DNA from: CAVVEQ01 sp963828855
Lineage (GTDB): Bacteria > Chloroflexota > Anaerolineae > Anaerolineales > Anaerolineaceae
Reading direction: 5' to 3'
NCBI GenBank assembly: GCA_963828855.1
Contig: CAWHGB010000008.1
Span: 372,001 to 436,000 of the forward strand
DNA length: 64,000 nt
This document shows, piece by piece, positions 53,967 through 62,956 of the stretch (position 1 is the first letter of the stretch; each line of letters opens with the position of its first letter). Made by a program: the position numbers and the translations under genes. A model generated the notes under the pieces. That model ran no database searches and had not been told where the DNA came from. It worked only from the letters and a program-made list of their open reading frames with translations.

Positions 53967-55100
53967 ATGAAGAAAATATTTTTTGGAATTTCTGTAGTAC
54001 TGCTTTTTGCTATGGTCCTCGGTGCCTGCGCTCCAGCAGCACCGGTAGCAGAAGCACCAGCTGCTGAAGCGCCTGCTGAGGAAGCACCCGCCGCTGAAGC
54101 ACCTGCTGCCGAAGAACCAGCTGCTGCTCCGCTTGAGGAAGGTATGGTTGATACCACCAAGTACAAGAAGGACGGTAAAGCGACAATAGGCGTTTCCTAC
54201 GAAGGTCCGCTCAATGACTACTCCAAGTCCATGCTTTATCACCTTCAGTATCAACTGGAAGATGCATACAAGGACAGAGTCGACAAAGTAATTTTTGCTG
54301 CGGCTGATGGCGATGCTGCAAGGCAGATTAACGACGTCGAAAACCTCCTCACCCAGGGGATAGATCTTCTGTTGTTCCAACCGATCAGTGAATCCGCTGG
54401 AGTTGCAGTTGTCGAAAAGGCAATGAGCATGGGTGTCCCGGTTGTAATCTTTGGCTCCCGCCTGCTGACGGATGAATATGTTTCATACGTCAACATCGAC
54501 AATACAGCCATTGGCTACGCTTATACCGATTGGATTGCAGAACAGATTGGCGGTAAAGGCAAAGTCGTGGTGATGATGGGTGAAGCTGGCAGCGGTTATA
54601 CCGAGGATACCTACAGAGGTATTCAGGAGGCTTTGAAGAAATATCCTGATATCAAACCCCTCCCCACAACCTATGGCAATTACTCACAGGCAACTGCCAA
54701 GCAGCAGATGGAAACAATGCTCAATGCAAATGATGACATTGTAGGGGCAATTGTGCAGGGTGGCCATATGGGCCTCGGGATTCTTGAGGCTTATTTGGAT
54801 AAGGGTCTGACACCGCCACCTATGACCGTGGACGATATCAACCTGTTCATGAAGGCCGCAAAGAAGTATAACTTTACAGATTTCATCACGTATGGCGCAG
54901 GTGCGGAAGTATCCTTTGACGCTGCCAAGATCGCAATGGATATCCTGGACGGCAAGCCGGTTAAAAAGGATTACCTCAGCCCTGTAGAGCTCTTCACTGC
55001 TGAACAGATGTTTGAAAGAATTCCGGATGGAATGCCCGATGGTTTCTGGTCACTGGCAAAGATTCCAAAGGAAAAATTGAAAGATTATTTTAAAGAGTAG
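53967..55100 (+). CDS. rbsB: Ribose/galactose-type ABC substrate-binding lipoprotein
   Basis: A 377-residue lipoprotein. ATG 53967 is chosen because GGGAGAG lies before it and it starts MKKIFFGISVVLLFAMVLGA with lipobox GAC and a long Ala/Pro/Glu linker made of near-repeats of EAPAAEAPA. The mature domain is Peripla_BP_4: IGVSYEGPLNDYSKSMLYHL, NLLTQGIDLLLFQPISES, SMGVPVVIFGSRLLTDEYVS and VVMMGEAGSGYTEDTYRGIQ. It differs from typical RbsB in detail, so ribose is not assured. A stem-loop separates it from the ATPase-permease gene. Confidence 0.88.
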   Translation: MKKIFFGISVVLLFAMVLGACAPAAPVAEAPAAEAPAEEAPAAEAPAAEEPAAAPLEEGMVDTTKYKKDGKATIGVSYEGPLNDYSKSMLYHLQYQLEDAYKDRVDKVIFAAADGDAARQINDVENLLTQGIDLLLFQPISESAGVAVVEKAMSMGVPVVIFGSRLLTDEYVSYVNIDNTAIGYAYTDWIAEQIGGKGKVVVMMGEAGSGYTEDTYRGIQEALKKYPDIKPLPTTYGNYSQATAKQQMETMLNANDDIVGAIVQGGHMGLGILEAYLDKGLTPPPMTVDDINLFMKAAKKYNFTDFITYGAGAEVSFDAAKIAMDILDGKPVKKDYLSPVELFTAEQMFERIPDGMPDGFWSLAKIPKEKLKDYFKE

Positions 55101-55112
55101 TCAGTATTACAA

Positions 55113-55142
55113 TACTGGGGAGCCTGAAACGGCTCCCCAGTA
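55113..55142 (+). promoter_or_regulatory. Intercistronic stem-loop after the ribose-type binding protein
   Basis: Perfect arms TACTGGGGAGCC (55113-55124) and GGCTCCCCAGTA (55131-55142) with loop TGAAAC. There is no T-run, so it more likely protects the 3' end of the binding-protein message than ends transcription. It starts 12 bases after the stop. Confidence 0.7.
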
Positions 55143-55167
55143 AATTCAATATAACAGGGAAAAATTA

Positions 55168-57733
55168 ATGTTGCAGAAAGATTCAATCCTAAAAGTTGAG
55201 AATATTTCTAAGTCTTTCTACGAAGTAAAAGCGCTTCAGAACATTTCTTTTGATATTTATAAGGGCGAGATCCTCGGCCTTTTGGGTGCAAATGGTGCCG
55301 GGAAAAGCACTCTGTTGAAGATCATAGGAGGAGTCCAAAGGAGTGACAAGGGCGACATTTATTTGGAGAATGAGAAACTCGGCAACATTACCCCGCATAT
55401 CGCACAACAAAAAGGAATTATCAGTGTTTATCAGGAGTTGAATCTTTTTCTCAATATGACCGTTGCTGAGAATTTGTTTATCGGTAGAGAAAATATATCA
55501 AAAACAAACTTGATTGATTGGAAAGAAACTCGCAAAAAGGCGAAATCAATTCTGGATTCTTCAGGACTGGACATTAATCCGGATGCAGAAGTAGCCTCAC
55601 TAAGTGTGGCAAACCAGCATCTGGTTGAAATTGCACGTGCATTAAGTGAGAAACCAAAAATTCTACTGCTGGATGAACCCACAGCCTCGCTATCGGAAAA
55701 AGAGATAGAGTGGCTTTTTTCAAAAATCAGAGAACTTCGTCAGAATGGAACTACCGTGGTTTATGTTTCCCATCGCCTTGATGAGGTGATCGAACTGTGT
55801 GAACGATGCGTCATATTGCGGGATGGTAAGCTGGCCGATCAACTGGACGGGCATTTTGATAAAGGAAAGATTATCAAAAGCATGATCGGCCACAATGTGG
55901 AACTTTTAAGGACAGAAGCGAAAAAGGTTGCGGCTGATGTGATATTGGAGTGTAAAAACATCAGTCTTCGGAGTTTGGTTAAAGATGTCAGTTTTGAGTT
56001 GAATAGAGGAGAGATACTAGGAATTGCCGGTTTGGTGGGCGCAGGAAGGACCGAACTTCTCAGCGCAATTTTTGGGACTGACACAAAAACATCAGGCCAT
56101 CTTTATAAATACGGCAAAGAAATCAAAATTAATAATCCTCAGGATGCCATGACCAATGGCATCATGCTTATTCCAGAAGATCGAAAAGTTGATGCACTGT
56201 TTCTGAATGAAAGCGTTCGATTAAACATCTGCGTCAGCAACATTGGATAAACGGGCTAATGGCGGATTCGTTAATGCAAAGCAGGAAAAAGAAGTCACTT
56301 CAAACGCAGCCAGGGACGTGCAACTCGATACATCTAGAATCGAACACCTGGTAAAACTCTTAAGTGGTGGGAATCAGCAGAAGGCAGTTATCGCGAAATC
56401 GTTGCTTGTGAATGCAGATGTTTTACTGCTGGATGAACCGACTGTTGGGGTGGATATTGGAGCAAGAGAGGAAATTTACTCCATCATTAAAGAACTGTCC
56501 GAGCAAGGCAAGTCCATCATATTGGTTTCCTCAGACTGGGAGGAACTTATATACCTTAGCGATAGAATGCTCGTAATGTCTGAAGGAAAAATCACAGGCG
56601 TTTTACCCGTAGAAGAATTTACCAAAGAGAAAATTGGTCATCTGGCCACTATAGCTGATGTTAAAAAGGTTGATGAAGGTAGTAAAGTTAATTTCGAGGA
56701 TCAGGGGGCACGAACCCGCTCAAATGACTCGCAAAGAAATATCACCATCTTTAATAATCCCGGGGTTTATTTTGGGAAACTGAGAACATCATTAAGCAAC
56801 AACAACACCACCATTCTGGTGTTTGTCACTTTGTTTATCGTTATTGCCAGCATTTCAATAAGTGATTCCTTCCGGACATTAATGAATGCGAGGAACCTAT
56901 TGGGACAGGCAATGCCCTTCCTGATCCTTACCCTCGGGCAATTGGTGATCATTGTGGCTGGAGGGTTGGACCTTTCAAGCGGCGCGCTTGTGGCAGCCAC
57001 TGGTGTTTTAGGTGTGTCTTTTATGGTGAACAATCCCGACAAAGTATTGCTGGGGGTTGTGATCATGTTTGCCTTTGGGGTTATCGTTGGACTGCTGAAT
57101 TCGGTGCTAGTGGTAAAAGCGAAGCTGGATTCATTTGTTGTCACCCTGGGAATGTCGATCGTTTTAACCGGTGTAACGCTCATCATAACGAAAAACCCCA
57201 TCGGGCCATCGCCAAAAATAATCAGGGCTATCGTAAATAAAGATGTACTTGGTGTACCTTATGTACTTCTCATCACCATTGCGCTGGTAATTATGTTTGT
57301 TGTTCTTATGAAATACACGGCACTCGGGAGAAGATTCTATGCAGTAGGAGAAAATCCGAAAGGTTCTTTTTGGGCAGGGTTGCCTGTTCAACAGACCCGC
57401 TTCATCGCATTTATCATCAGTGCAACAATGGCTGTACTGACCGGATTATTCTTGATGGGTCGAACAGGAGCTGGTGATCCTGCGTTTGGACCAGGGATGG
57501 AGCTTACTGCCATTGCATGCGCGCTCATCGGAGGTGCTCGCCTGGGCGGAGGCAGAGGGTCGGTGGGTGGCGCTTTGTTGGGCGTATTCCTGTTGGCAAT
57601 CCTTGAAAATATCCTGAGCCTAATGAATGTGGACTTATGGTATCAAGAGGTTTTCGGGGCAATGCTATTGCTGGCCATCATCATCACCTATGAATATAGA
57701 ATGAAAAAGAATCGATTGGCCTCCAGAGCCTAA
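55168..57733 (+). CDS. Ribose-type ABC transporter ATPase fused to permease (RbsA-RbsC), one frameshift
   Basis: One continuous product of about 855 residues is expected after repairing a single extra base near 56,243. The first NBD has LLGANGAGKSTLLKIIGGVQ, and Walker B LLLDEPTASLSEKEIEWLFS. The second NBD has IAGLVGAGRTELLSAIFG, then after the repair LDKRANGGFVNAKQEKEV, LLSGGNQQKAVIAKSLLV and VLLLDEPTVGVDIGAREEIY. With no stop, a linker of about 60 residues leads into a complete RbsC-type permease: RNLLGQAMPFLILTLGQLVI, GGLDLSSGALVAATGVLGVS, GRRFYAVGENPKGSFWAGLP and IGGARLGGGRGSVGGALLGV. ATPase and permease are normally separate proteins in this family, so the fusion is unusual. A second, separate permease follows. 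Confidence 0.85.
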
Positions 57734-57798
57734 ACTTGCAGATCAAATCCGGCGAGCAGTAACAAAAACTCAACGAAAACCCAAGAGGCGATAACAAG

Positions 57799-58752
57799 AT
57801 GAAATCGGTTTTTATCGGCAATAAACTCCAAATAAACAAGCACTACAGTGTATACATTGTAATGGTGGCTTTATTGATAGCAACATACTTATTCAGCCCC
57901 AAATTTCTAAACAGCTCCACAATATTCAACATGCTCAGGCAGGCGTCCGCTCTTGGCGTTTTGACGGCTGGACAGTTGTTCGTCATTATTGGCGGAGGTG
58001 TCGACCTGTCAGTAGTTGCCACAATGCAGATATCCATTGTGACATGCGTCTATTTTACGAACGCATTTGGGCCTTGGGGGTTGGTTTTGGGAATTGTAAT
58101 TTCACTGGTTTTTGCGATACTGATTGGCCTTGCCAACGGCGTGATCGTTACCAAATTTAATGTTCAACCGTTTTTGGTTACATTGTTTATGGCCGAATTA
58201 TTGACAGGAGCCAGAATGATCCTCGTTGGTGTTAAATCCGCTGGCGCTGTTCCGGATGCGATGCGGGTACCAGGGAATGATCTGACCGGCCCTGTTCCAA
58301 ATGCTGTGATAATTTTTGTGCTGGTGGCCATCGTCTGTTTTGTGATTCTGAATAAAACTGTATATGGAAGAAAGCTGATATCTGTGGGCACGAACAAAAG
58401 GGCAGCCACATATTCAGGAATTAATTCGAATACCACGGTCATAATTACTTACTGTATAAGCAGTGTATCAGCTGTATTTGCAGGATTACTTCTCGCCGGG
58501 TATACCGGATATGCGGATATGTGGATCGGGGAGGGTTACGAGTTTAGCGCGCTTGTTGCAGCGGTTATCGGCGGGAACTTCCTGGGGGGCGGAAGAGGTT
58601 CGATCGTTGGCGTAATTGGCGGCGTCCTTGTTACGACCCTGGTGCTGAACGTCGTTTTGCTATTCGGGCTAGATGTGACGTTCCAGTACATATTCCTTGG
58701 AGCCATTTTCATCGTGGCAACGCTTATGGGGGCTTTGACTGGAAGGGACTAA
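57799..58752 (+). CDS. rbsC: Ribose-type ABC transporter permease (second, stand-alone)
   Basis: A 317-residue permease with eight to ten membrane helices. Family segments are MLRQASALGVLTAGQLFVII, GGGVDLSVVATMQISIVTC, GRKLISVGTNKRAATYSGIN (coupling loop) and VIGGNFLGGGRGSIVGVIGG. It probably forms a heterodimer with the permease half of the preceding fusion protein, whereas RbsC usually forms a homodimer. It starts 65 bases after the fusion gene and ends near a strong hairpin. Confidence 0.9.
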   Translation: MKSVFIGNKLQINKHYSVYIVMVALLIATYLFSPKFLNSSTIFNMLRQASALGVLTAGQLFVIIGGGVDLSVVATMQISIVTCVYFTNAFGPWGLVLGIVISLVFAILIGLANGVIVTKFNVQPFLVTLFMAELLTGARMILVGVKSAGAVPDAMRVPGNDLTGPVPNAVIIFVLVAIVCFVILNKTVYGRKLISVGTNKRAATYSGINSNTTVIITYCISSVSAVFAGLLLAGYTGYADMWIGEGYEFSALVAAVIGGNFLGGGRGSIVGVIGGVLVTTLVLNVVLLFGLDVTFQYIFLGAIFIVATLMGALTGRD

Positions 58753-58815
58753 AAGTCGATTATCTTAGATATCCAACTAAGCCTGTTTACCAAATAATCA
58801 GAAATAGATGCAGAA

Positions 58816-58843
58816 AACACAGGTGCGAAGGCGCACCTGTGTT
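58816..58843. terminator. Terminator hairpin between convergent permease and isochorismatase genes
   Basis: Arms AACACAGGTGCG and CGCACCTGTGTT (58816-58827, 58832-58843) pair perfectly around a short AAGG loop. The convergent genes end 64 bases to the left and 30 bases to the right, so it can serve both strands. T-tracts are weak on the plus side; TTTTCTGC follows on the minus side. Confidence 0.65.
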
Positions 58844-58872
58844 GATTCAACGGTTCTTGAAATAGAAAATTA

Positions 58873-59487
58873 CTAGCCGTGGTTTTCGATCAGTTTGATG
58901 GTTTCCCTACAATCTTTTACCCATCCGAACTTCATCTCAAAGTTTTTTACGAACGCGGCTTGCAAATCATCCATAAATGACGATACGCAATCTGATACCA
59001 CAAGAACCTTGAATCCTAATGCGAATGCATCATGGACGGTATCCGCGACACAAATTTGTGTCACCGTTCCAACAACAATAACGGAGTCAATTCCTTCACT
59101 CAAAAGAATATCCTTTAGGTTGGTATTTCTAAAGGATGAGTATCCATATTTTTCTACAATATAGTCCCCATCAATAGGATAGATCTCATCAACGATATCA
59201 GCACATTGTCTTTCCGCATTCAATTCGGAGTAATGGCGATTCAATCCCCTTCGGCATGCGCCAGACTCTTCAATTTGTGGGCTCCAATTCCATAATAATG
59301 TCTTCTTGGGTCCTGTTAGAAATTTTGTATAAATAATTGGAATCTTGTGATTTCGAGCAGCATCAAGCAATTTTTTAACTTTAGGGAGAGAGGCCCTGGC
59401 ATCTGGTACCTCCATCGGTGCACCTAGTCGAACAAAGTCGTTTTGGAGATCGACGACAATCAACGCACAGTTATTAATATTTATCAT
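58873..59487 (-). CDS. Isochorismatase-like cysteine hydrolase
   Basis: A 204-residue cytoplasmic hydrolase. The triad of the family is visible: Asp in NNCALIVVDLQNDFVRLGAP, Lys in DYIVEKYGYSSFRNTNL, and nucleophile Cys in VVGTVTQICVADTVHDAFAL, where the preceding cis-peptide position is V-T-Q. Relatives hydrolyse amides such as nicotinamide, N-carbamoyl compounds, biuret and ureidoacrylate, or vinyl ethers. It lies downstream of the flavoprotein gene on the same strand, and both sit next to the ribose-type importer, so an amide-containing imported substrate is possible. Confidence 0.85.
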   Translation of the reverse strand: MININNCALIVVDLQNDFVRLGAPMEVPDARASLPKVKKLLDAARNHKIPIIYTKFLTGPKKTLLWNWSPQIEESGACRRGLNRHYSELNAERQCADIVDEIYPIDGDYIVEKYGYSSFRNTNLKDILLSEGIDSVIVVGTVTQICVADTVHDAFALGFKVLVVSDCVSSFMDDLQAAFVKNFEMKFGWVKDCRETIKLIENHG

Positions 59488-59716
59488 TCCTCATAATCCT
59501 TTTTGTATCAAATTTGTTCACAAGTTTCCTTGAATAATTATATTTATTGCTGAATTTGTAATGACATTGCTTGAATAATCAACACTGTGGCTTTTTAATA
59601 GATGCGATATTGCCGCTTGATGTTGGATATTATCACATAGTAATTTCTTAAAAACAACAGGTAGTATAAAAACACCCGGTTGTATTTAGACAGAGTTAAT
59701 TTACTTCTTTGCTTAT

Positions 59717-61687
59717 TTAATAATATATTTCACCATCGCGAAATCTTGCCCACGTGGTTTCGAACCAGGAATCTATCTCGGGTATAGGCCTGCATGGAAC
59801 GAGATTATTTTTGACGTTCCCGCTTTTATTCAATACTGTTTCTAATACTCTTCCGCGGAACGCAAGATCTTCTCTGGTGATTCTCCATGTTTCATCGAGT
59901 TTTTCATGGACAGCTGATCCGCTTGGATCTAAAACGATGGAAGAACCGCGACTCCCAACACCGGATTCGATCATGAATTTAATCGCTTCCAGGTAAACCA
60001 ATTGGGAGATTGCTAGCTGTCTTACCTGGAACGCTTGATACAGGTGATCCCGTTCAGCATAATAGCACCCCGAAGTTGAGATTCGTTCGACCTGATGTTT
60101 TGCCTGCTGAATCGCTTGAACAATTACTTCCATTTTCCGAACGTGAGAACCCGCCTGAGTCATACGACTTTGAATCTCTTCTAGATCCGTTTGCCAATCA
60201 GTCCCAGAGCTTCCGCACCTGGCGCTCCAGTCAAGGATTTCCTTGATATTCGTACCAAGGGTTTTGAGGGCAAAGTCATCATCAAGCGTCCATCCATTGT
60301 ATCGATTCGAAATGAATTCAGCAGCCCGAAATCCTCCAACCTGCCCGGCATTCAGCGCAGATCCTCCAGGGCGAGTTACCCCATGTGAGCCGTTTACTTC
60401 CCCTATGGGAAATAAGTGCTTAATATTCGTTGATTCGTACCAGATATTGCCAGCCAATCCCCCGTTATTATGCTGTGCGCAAATGGCAACCTCCAATGGT
60501 TCTTTCGCCAGATCAATTCCGTGATCTTTATATAATTCCACAGCTCCCGGGTTCATGTGTAAAATGCGGTCAAGAGGCGTCTGTTGAAGAGCATTGGATC
60601 TTTCCAAATACGCCCTTGGTTCTGATTCAAGCTTGGTGATTTCAAATCCAAAAGGATTTGACCTGTAATCCAAATAAACACGCCTGCCATTAATCACCGT
60701 TTCAATATAAACAAGAATATCTATTAGCGATGACCCACCAATTGCCTTCTTCGCATCGAATGGCCATTGGTACCCTTTGAGGAATACTCTACTGAACATT
60801 TCTTCAGGAGTATCAAAATATGGTCGCAGAAATTCTTGCTCATCGGAAACGCCATCCGATGCCCGGCTGATTACGCGGGGTATAACCTGCATATAAGTTC
60901 CAGACACATTCCAGCGGAATTTCGTAGAGGCAAGACCAAATTGTGATTCCGGAAGGTTTTGGGCAAGAGCACCGATCATCAGAGCCAAGCCGATACCCCC
61001 TGTGTGAACATTGGGGTAAACACTCGTCTGATAAAGACCACCTGGACCTCCAACTGCGAATATTAAATTTTCACAGAGGTATGCTTCGAATTCGCCCTTG
61101 TCGTTCAACGCTATCAAACCAGCAATCCTTTTTGGCTCCTCGTTCAGGGTGATTAATTGGACTGCATACCGATTCTCACGTATTGCGATCCCGAGGCTAC
61201 GTACCTGACCAATCAACTTAAGACACATTTCCCTCGATGTGTAGGGACCAATGGACGTAGCCCTTTGTCTGGGGTCATGATCGGTCTTATACCCAACAAA
61301 TTGACCAAACTTATCCCTGGGAAATGGAACGCCCATGTTAACCAAGTTAATAAAGGCGCGTGCAGAAAGGCTAGATTCGACTAATGCGAGATCACCATGC
61401 ATTGAGCCATTCGCGAAATAAGTTTCTGCCATTGAGCGGGGGGAATCTTGTTCAGACCCGCAAAGGGATAGTTTATAGTATGTTTGTTTATCACTCCCTG
61501 TATTTATGGAAGTTCCCATACCAAGACCCTCGGTAATAATTACTAGATCCTTTACCCCGTTCAAGAATAATTGTGCGGCAGCATTTAACCCCGCAGCTCC
61601 ACTCCCCAGGATAATCGTATGGATTTTAATTAAAGGGATTTGAACTTGTCTCCCTTCGATTTCACAATAATACAGTTCTTCAATCAT
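59717..61687 (-). CDS. FAD-dependent oxidoreductase, fumarate reductase/succinate dehydrogenase flavoprotein-like
   Basis: A 656-residue protein resembling SdhA/FrdA/AprA flavoproteins. The FAD-binding motif is IHTIILGSGAAGLNAAAQLF. Then come GMGTSINTGSDKQTYYKLSL, YKTDHDPRQRATSIGPYTSR, LIFAVGGPGGLYQTSVYPNV and the FAD/substrate region NIKHLFPIGEVNGSHGVTRP with GGSALNAGQVGGFRAAEF. The C-terminal helical domain is complete. No iron-sulfur or membrane-anchor subunit is near, so it is not a respiratory complex and probably works as a single soluble enzyme oxidising or reducing the imported compound. The DNA is frameshift-free over its length. Confidence 0.85.
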   Translation of the reverse strand: MIEELYYCEIEGRQVQIPLIKIHTIILGSGAAGLNAAAQLFLNGVKDLVIITEGLGMGTSINTGSDKQTYYKLSLCGSEQDSPRSMAETYFANGSMHGDLALVESSLSARAFINLVNMGVPFPRDKFGQFVGYKTDHDPRQRATSIGPYTSREMCLKLIGQVRSLGIAIRENRYAVQLITLNEEPKRIAGLIALNDKGEFEAYLCENLIFAVGGPGGLYQTSVYPNVHTGGIGLALMIGALAQNLPESQFGLASTKFRWNVSGTYMQVIPRVISRASDGVSDEQEFLRPYFDTPEEMFSRVFLKGYQWPFDAKKAIGGSSLIDILVYIETVINGRRVYLDYRSNPFGFEITKLESEPRAYLERSNALQQTPLDRILHMNPGAVELYKDHGIDLAKEPLEVAICAQHNNGGLAGNIWYESTNIKHLFPIGEVNGSHGVTRPGGSALNAGQVGGFRAAEFISNRYNGWTLDDDFALKTLGTNIKEILDWSARCGSSGTDWQTDLEEIQSRMTQAGSHVRKMEVIVQAIQQAKHQVERISTSGCYYAERDHLYQAFQVRQLAISQLVYLEAIKFMIESGVGSRGSSIVLDPSGSAVHEKLDETWRITREDLAFRGRVLETVLNKSGNVKNNLVPCRPIPEIDSWFETTWARFRDGEIYY

Positions 61688-61919
61688 TTATCTGTGACTC
61701 CATTTGTTGTTTTGCTAATTGATTTGGGATTATATCATTGAGGTTTTTGTCTTCGTTGGAATGTCTACCAGAGAGGAACCACGTAATCAATTATATGAAT
61801 ATTAACATTCTAAAGAATTCGATTTCGCATGCAGGTTGCCTTCCTTCCCTTCACCGCTGGTGCAGTTGTGGTGCAGATGGGGTATAAAGCGGTGGAAAAT
61901 ATGGACAGTATAGACAAAC

Positions 61920-61967
61920 ATACCACCATATATACGACATAATGGACTCTATACCACCATATATACG
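61920..61967 (+). repeat. Tandem 17-base direct repeats next to the right att-like site
   Basis: ATACCACCATATATACG occurs at 61,920-61,936 and again at 61,951-61,967, 31 bases start to start, each followed within a few bases by ATGGAC. A related ATGGACAGTATAGAC precedes them at about 61,901. They lie about 33 bases from the att-like repeat, where arm-type integrase or accessory-protein sites normally sit. Confidence 0.7.
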
Positions 61968-61999
61968 GTATGGACAATTTGTTAGAGCTCTGGATTTTC

Positions 62000-62042
62000 C
62001 TTCGAATCAGTAGGTTCAGGGTTCAAATCCCTGCGGGGGCGC
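62000..62042 (+). repeat. Right attachment-like repeat (displaced tRNA-Arg 3' end)
   Basis: Forty-two of 43 bases match 37,594-37,636, from the anticodon loop through the acceptor end. The one difference is A at 62025 in the T-loop, still compatible with tRNA rules. The 5' half of the tRNA is missing apart from a weak D-arm-like string. Integration into a tRNA gene leaves exactly such a displaced 3' fragment at the far end. Confidence 0.75.
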
Positions 62043-62158
62043 CTGCTAAATATTTATTCTGCCTTCGAATCCATATTTAGGGGATGATCTTGGCAGGTTT
62101 AGAGTTTGGGTCTCCCCGCCCTTAAAGGGTGCTTCGCGAGGGGCGCTAATAATTCCGT

Positions 62159-62845
62159 TTATTTCACCTGAATTTCAACCAACCATTTAACCCAATTTGC
62201 GCCATCCATTTTAGGAAACACGGCTCTGATCGGAAAACCATGCAGGATGGGCAGGATCTGTCCGTTGACTTCGTAAGCCAGAAAACTATTTTGATCCAGT
62301 GCTTCTTTAAGCGTTACCTTGGTCTGATATCCATCCCCACTGACCAGCACCAATTCATCTGCACCCGCCTGCATTCCAACCAGGTCTAAAATAGTTTTTA
62401 AGGGTACTCCCGTCCAACTTGCATTATCCACAAATACACCTGGACAGTTCAATCTGGGAGTGTCTGTCTCAGCCGGCAGGCATCGGATCTGGTCATAAGT
62501 GAGCTCCAAAGGTTTATCCACCCTGCCGCTGACTTTCAACCTGTAAGTCTCCGGATCAATAATTTGATACTTACCGGTTACATGCAACCCAATGCTCTCG
62601 TCCAACGCGTTCCACTCCGGTATTTTTTCCGGAAGTGTCGGAGAAAGGTACTTTGTTGATGGGCAATTCGATAAATCCGGGGCTTGTTGGGGCACGCTTG
62701 TCGGTAAATGGGCAACCTTCGTTGAAGTTTGAATTGTATTGGAGAATACCGGTGAATTCCGTGGCGGGGATTGCGAGGGTACAGGTACACACGAAGCCAG
62801 CATTAAAAGGGTAATCACACCAATAAATATTTTCTTCATATCCAT
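62159..62845 (-). CDS. Molybdopterin-dependent oxidoreductase lipoprotein (sulfite oxidase fold)
   Basis: A 228-residue lipoprotein. The start is ATG 62845 or the ATG two codons later; both give a signal peptide KKIFIGVITLLMLASC with Cys near 19. The catalytic domain of about 150 residues has the sulfite oxidase/YedY pattern: VSGRVDKPLELTYDQIRCLP, PRLNCPGVFVDNASWTGVPL with the molybdenum-ligating Cys, and LVSGDGYQTKVTLKEALDQN. It ends ILPILHGFPIRAVFPKMDGA and NWVKWLVEIQVK. It lacks the dimerisation domain, so it is a minimal form. It acts outside the cell membrane. It would be the first chromosomal gene after the island. Confidence 0.85.
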   Translation of the reverse strand: MDMKKIFIGVITLLMLASCVPVPSQSPPRNSPVFSNTIQTSTKVAHLPTSVPQQAPDLSNCPSTKYLSPTLPEKIPEWNALDESIGLHVTGKYQIIDPETYRLKVSGRVDKPLELTYDQIRCLPAETDTPRLNCPGVFVDNASWTGVPLKTILDLVGMQAGADELVLVSGDGYQTKVTLKEALDQNSFLAYEVNGQILPILHGFPIRAVFPKMDGANWVKWLVEIQVK

Positions 62846-62956
62846 AGTATATGCCGAATTAATCGCTGGAAGAGGGTTGAGCGGTTAACCTTAAATTCAG
62901 GAATCGATCATTAATGTTTGATAATCATTGATTCCGAAAATATACTTTGTATTCTT

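Larger units (their letters stand above)
37594..62042. mobile_element. Putative tRNA-Arg genomic island, about 24.4 kb
   Basis: The stretch is bounded by two direct 43-base copies of the tRNA-Arg 3' end. The DNA inside is visibly richer in A and T than the operons at 4-11 kb or 29-36 kb, and its cargo forms self-contained transport and catabolic modules. No integrase, excisionase, conjugation or phage gene is recognisable, so it could be a mobilisable or decayed element using a recombinase in trans. The right copy may also be a remnant of a second tRNA gene, because a weakly D-arm-like string (AATTTGTTAGAG) precedes it. Base composition was judged by eye. Confidence 0.6.
61688..62158. other. 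Gene-free right end of the island and junction
   Basis: No supportable gene on either strand. The stretch contains two 17-base direct repeats (61,920-61,967), the second 43-base tRNA-Arg-derived repeat (62,000-62,042), a partial CCTTCGAATC echo at about 62,059, and a G+C-rich GGGCGCTAAT string near 62,145. It is the junction between island and chromosome. Confidence 0.6.

Noticed and set aside
62059..62068. A third partial copy of the tRNA-derived repeat (CCTTCGAATC).
   Set aside because: Only ten bases match, and the context does not continue, so chance is likely.
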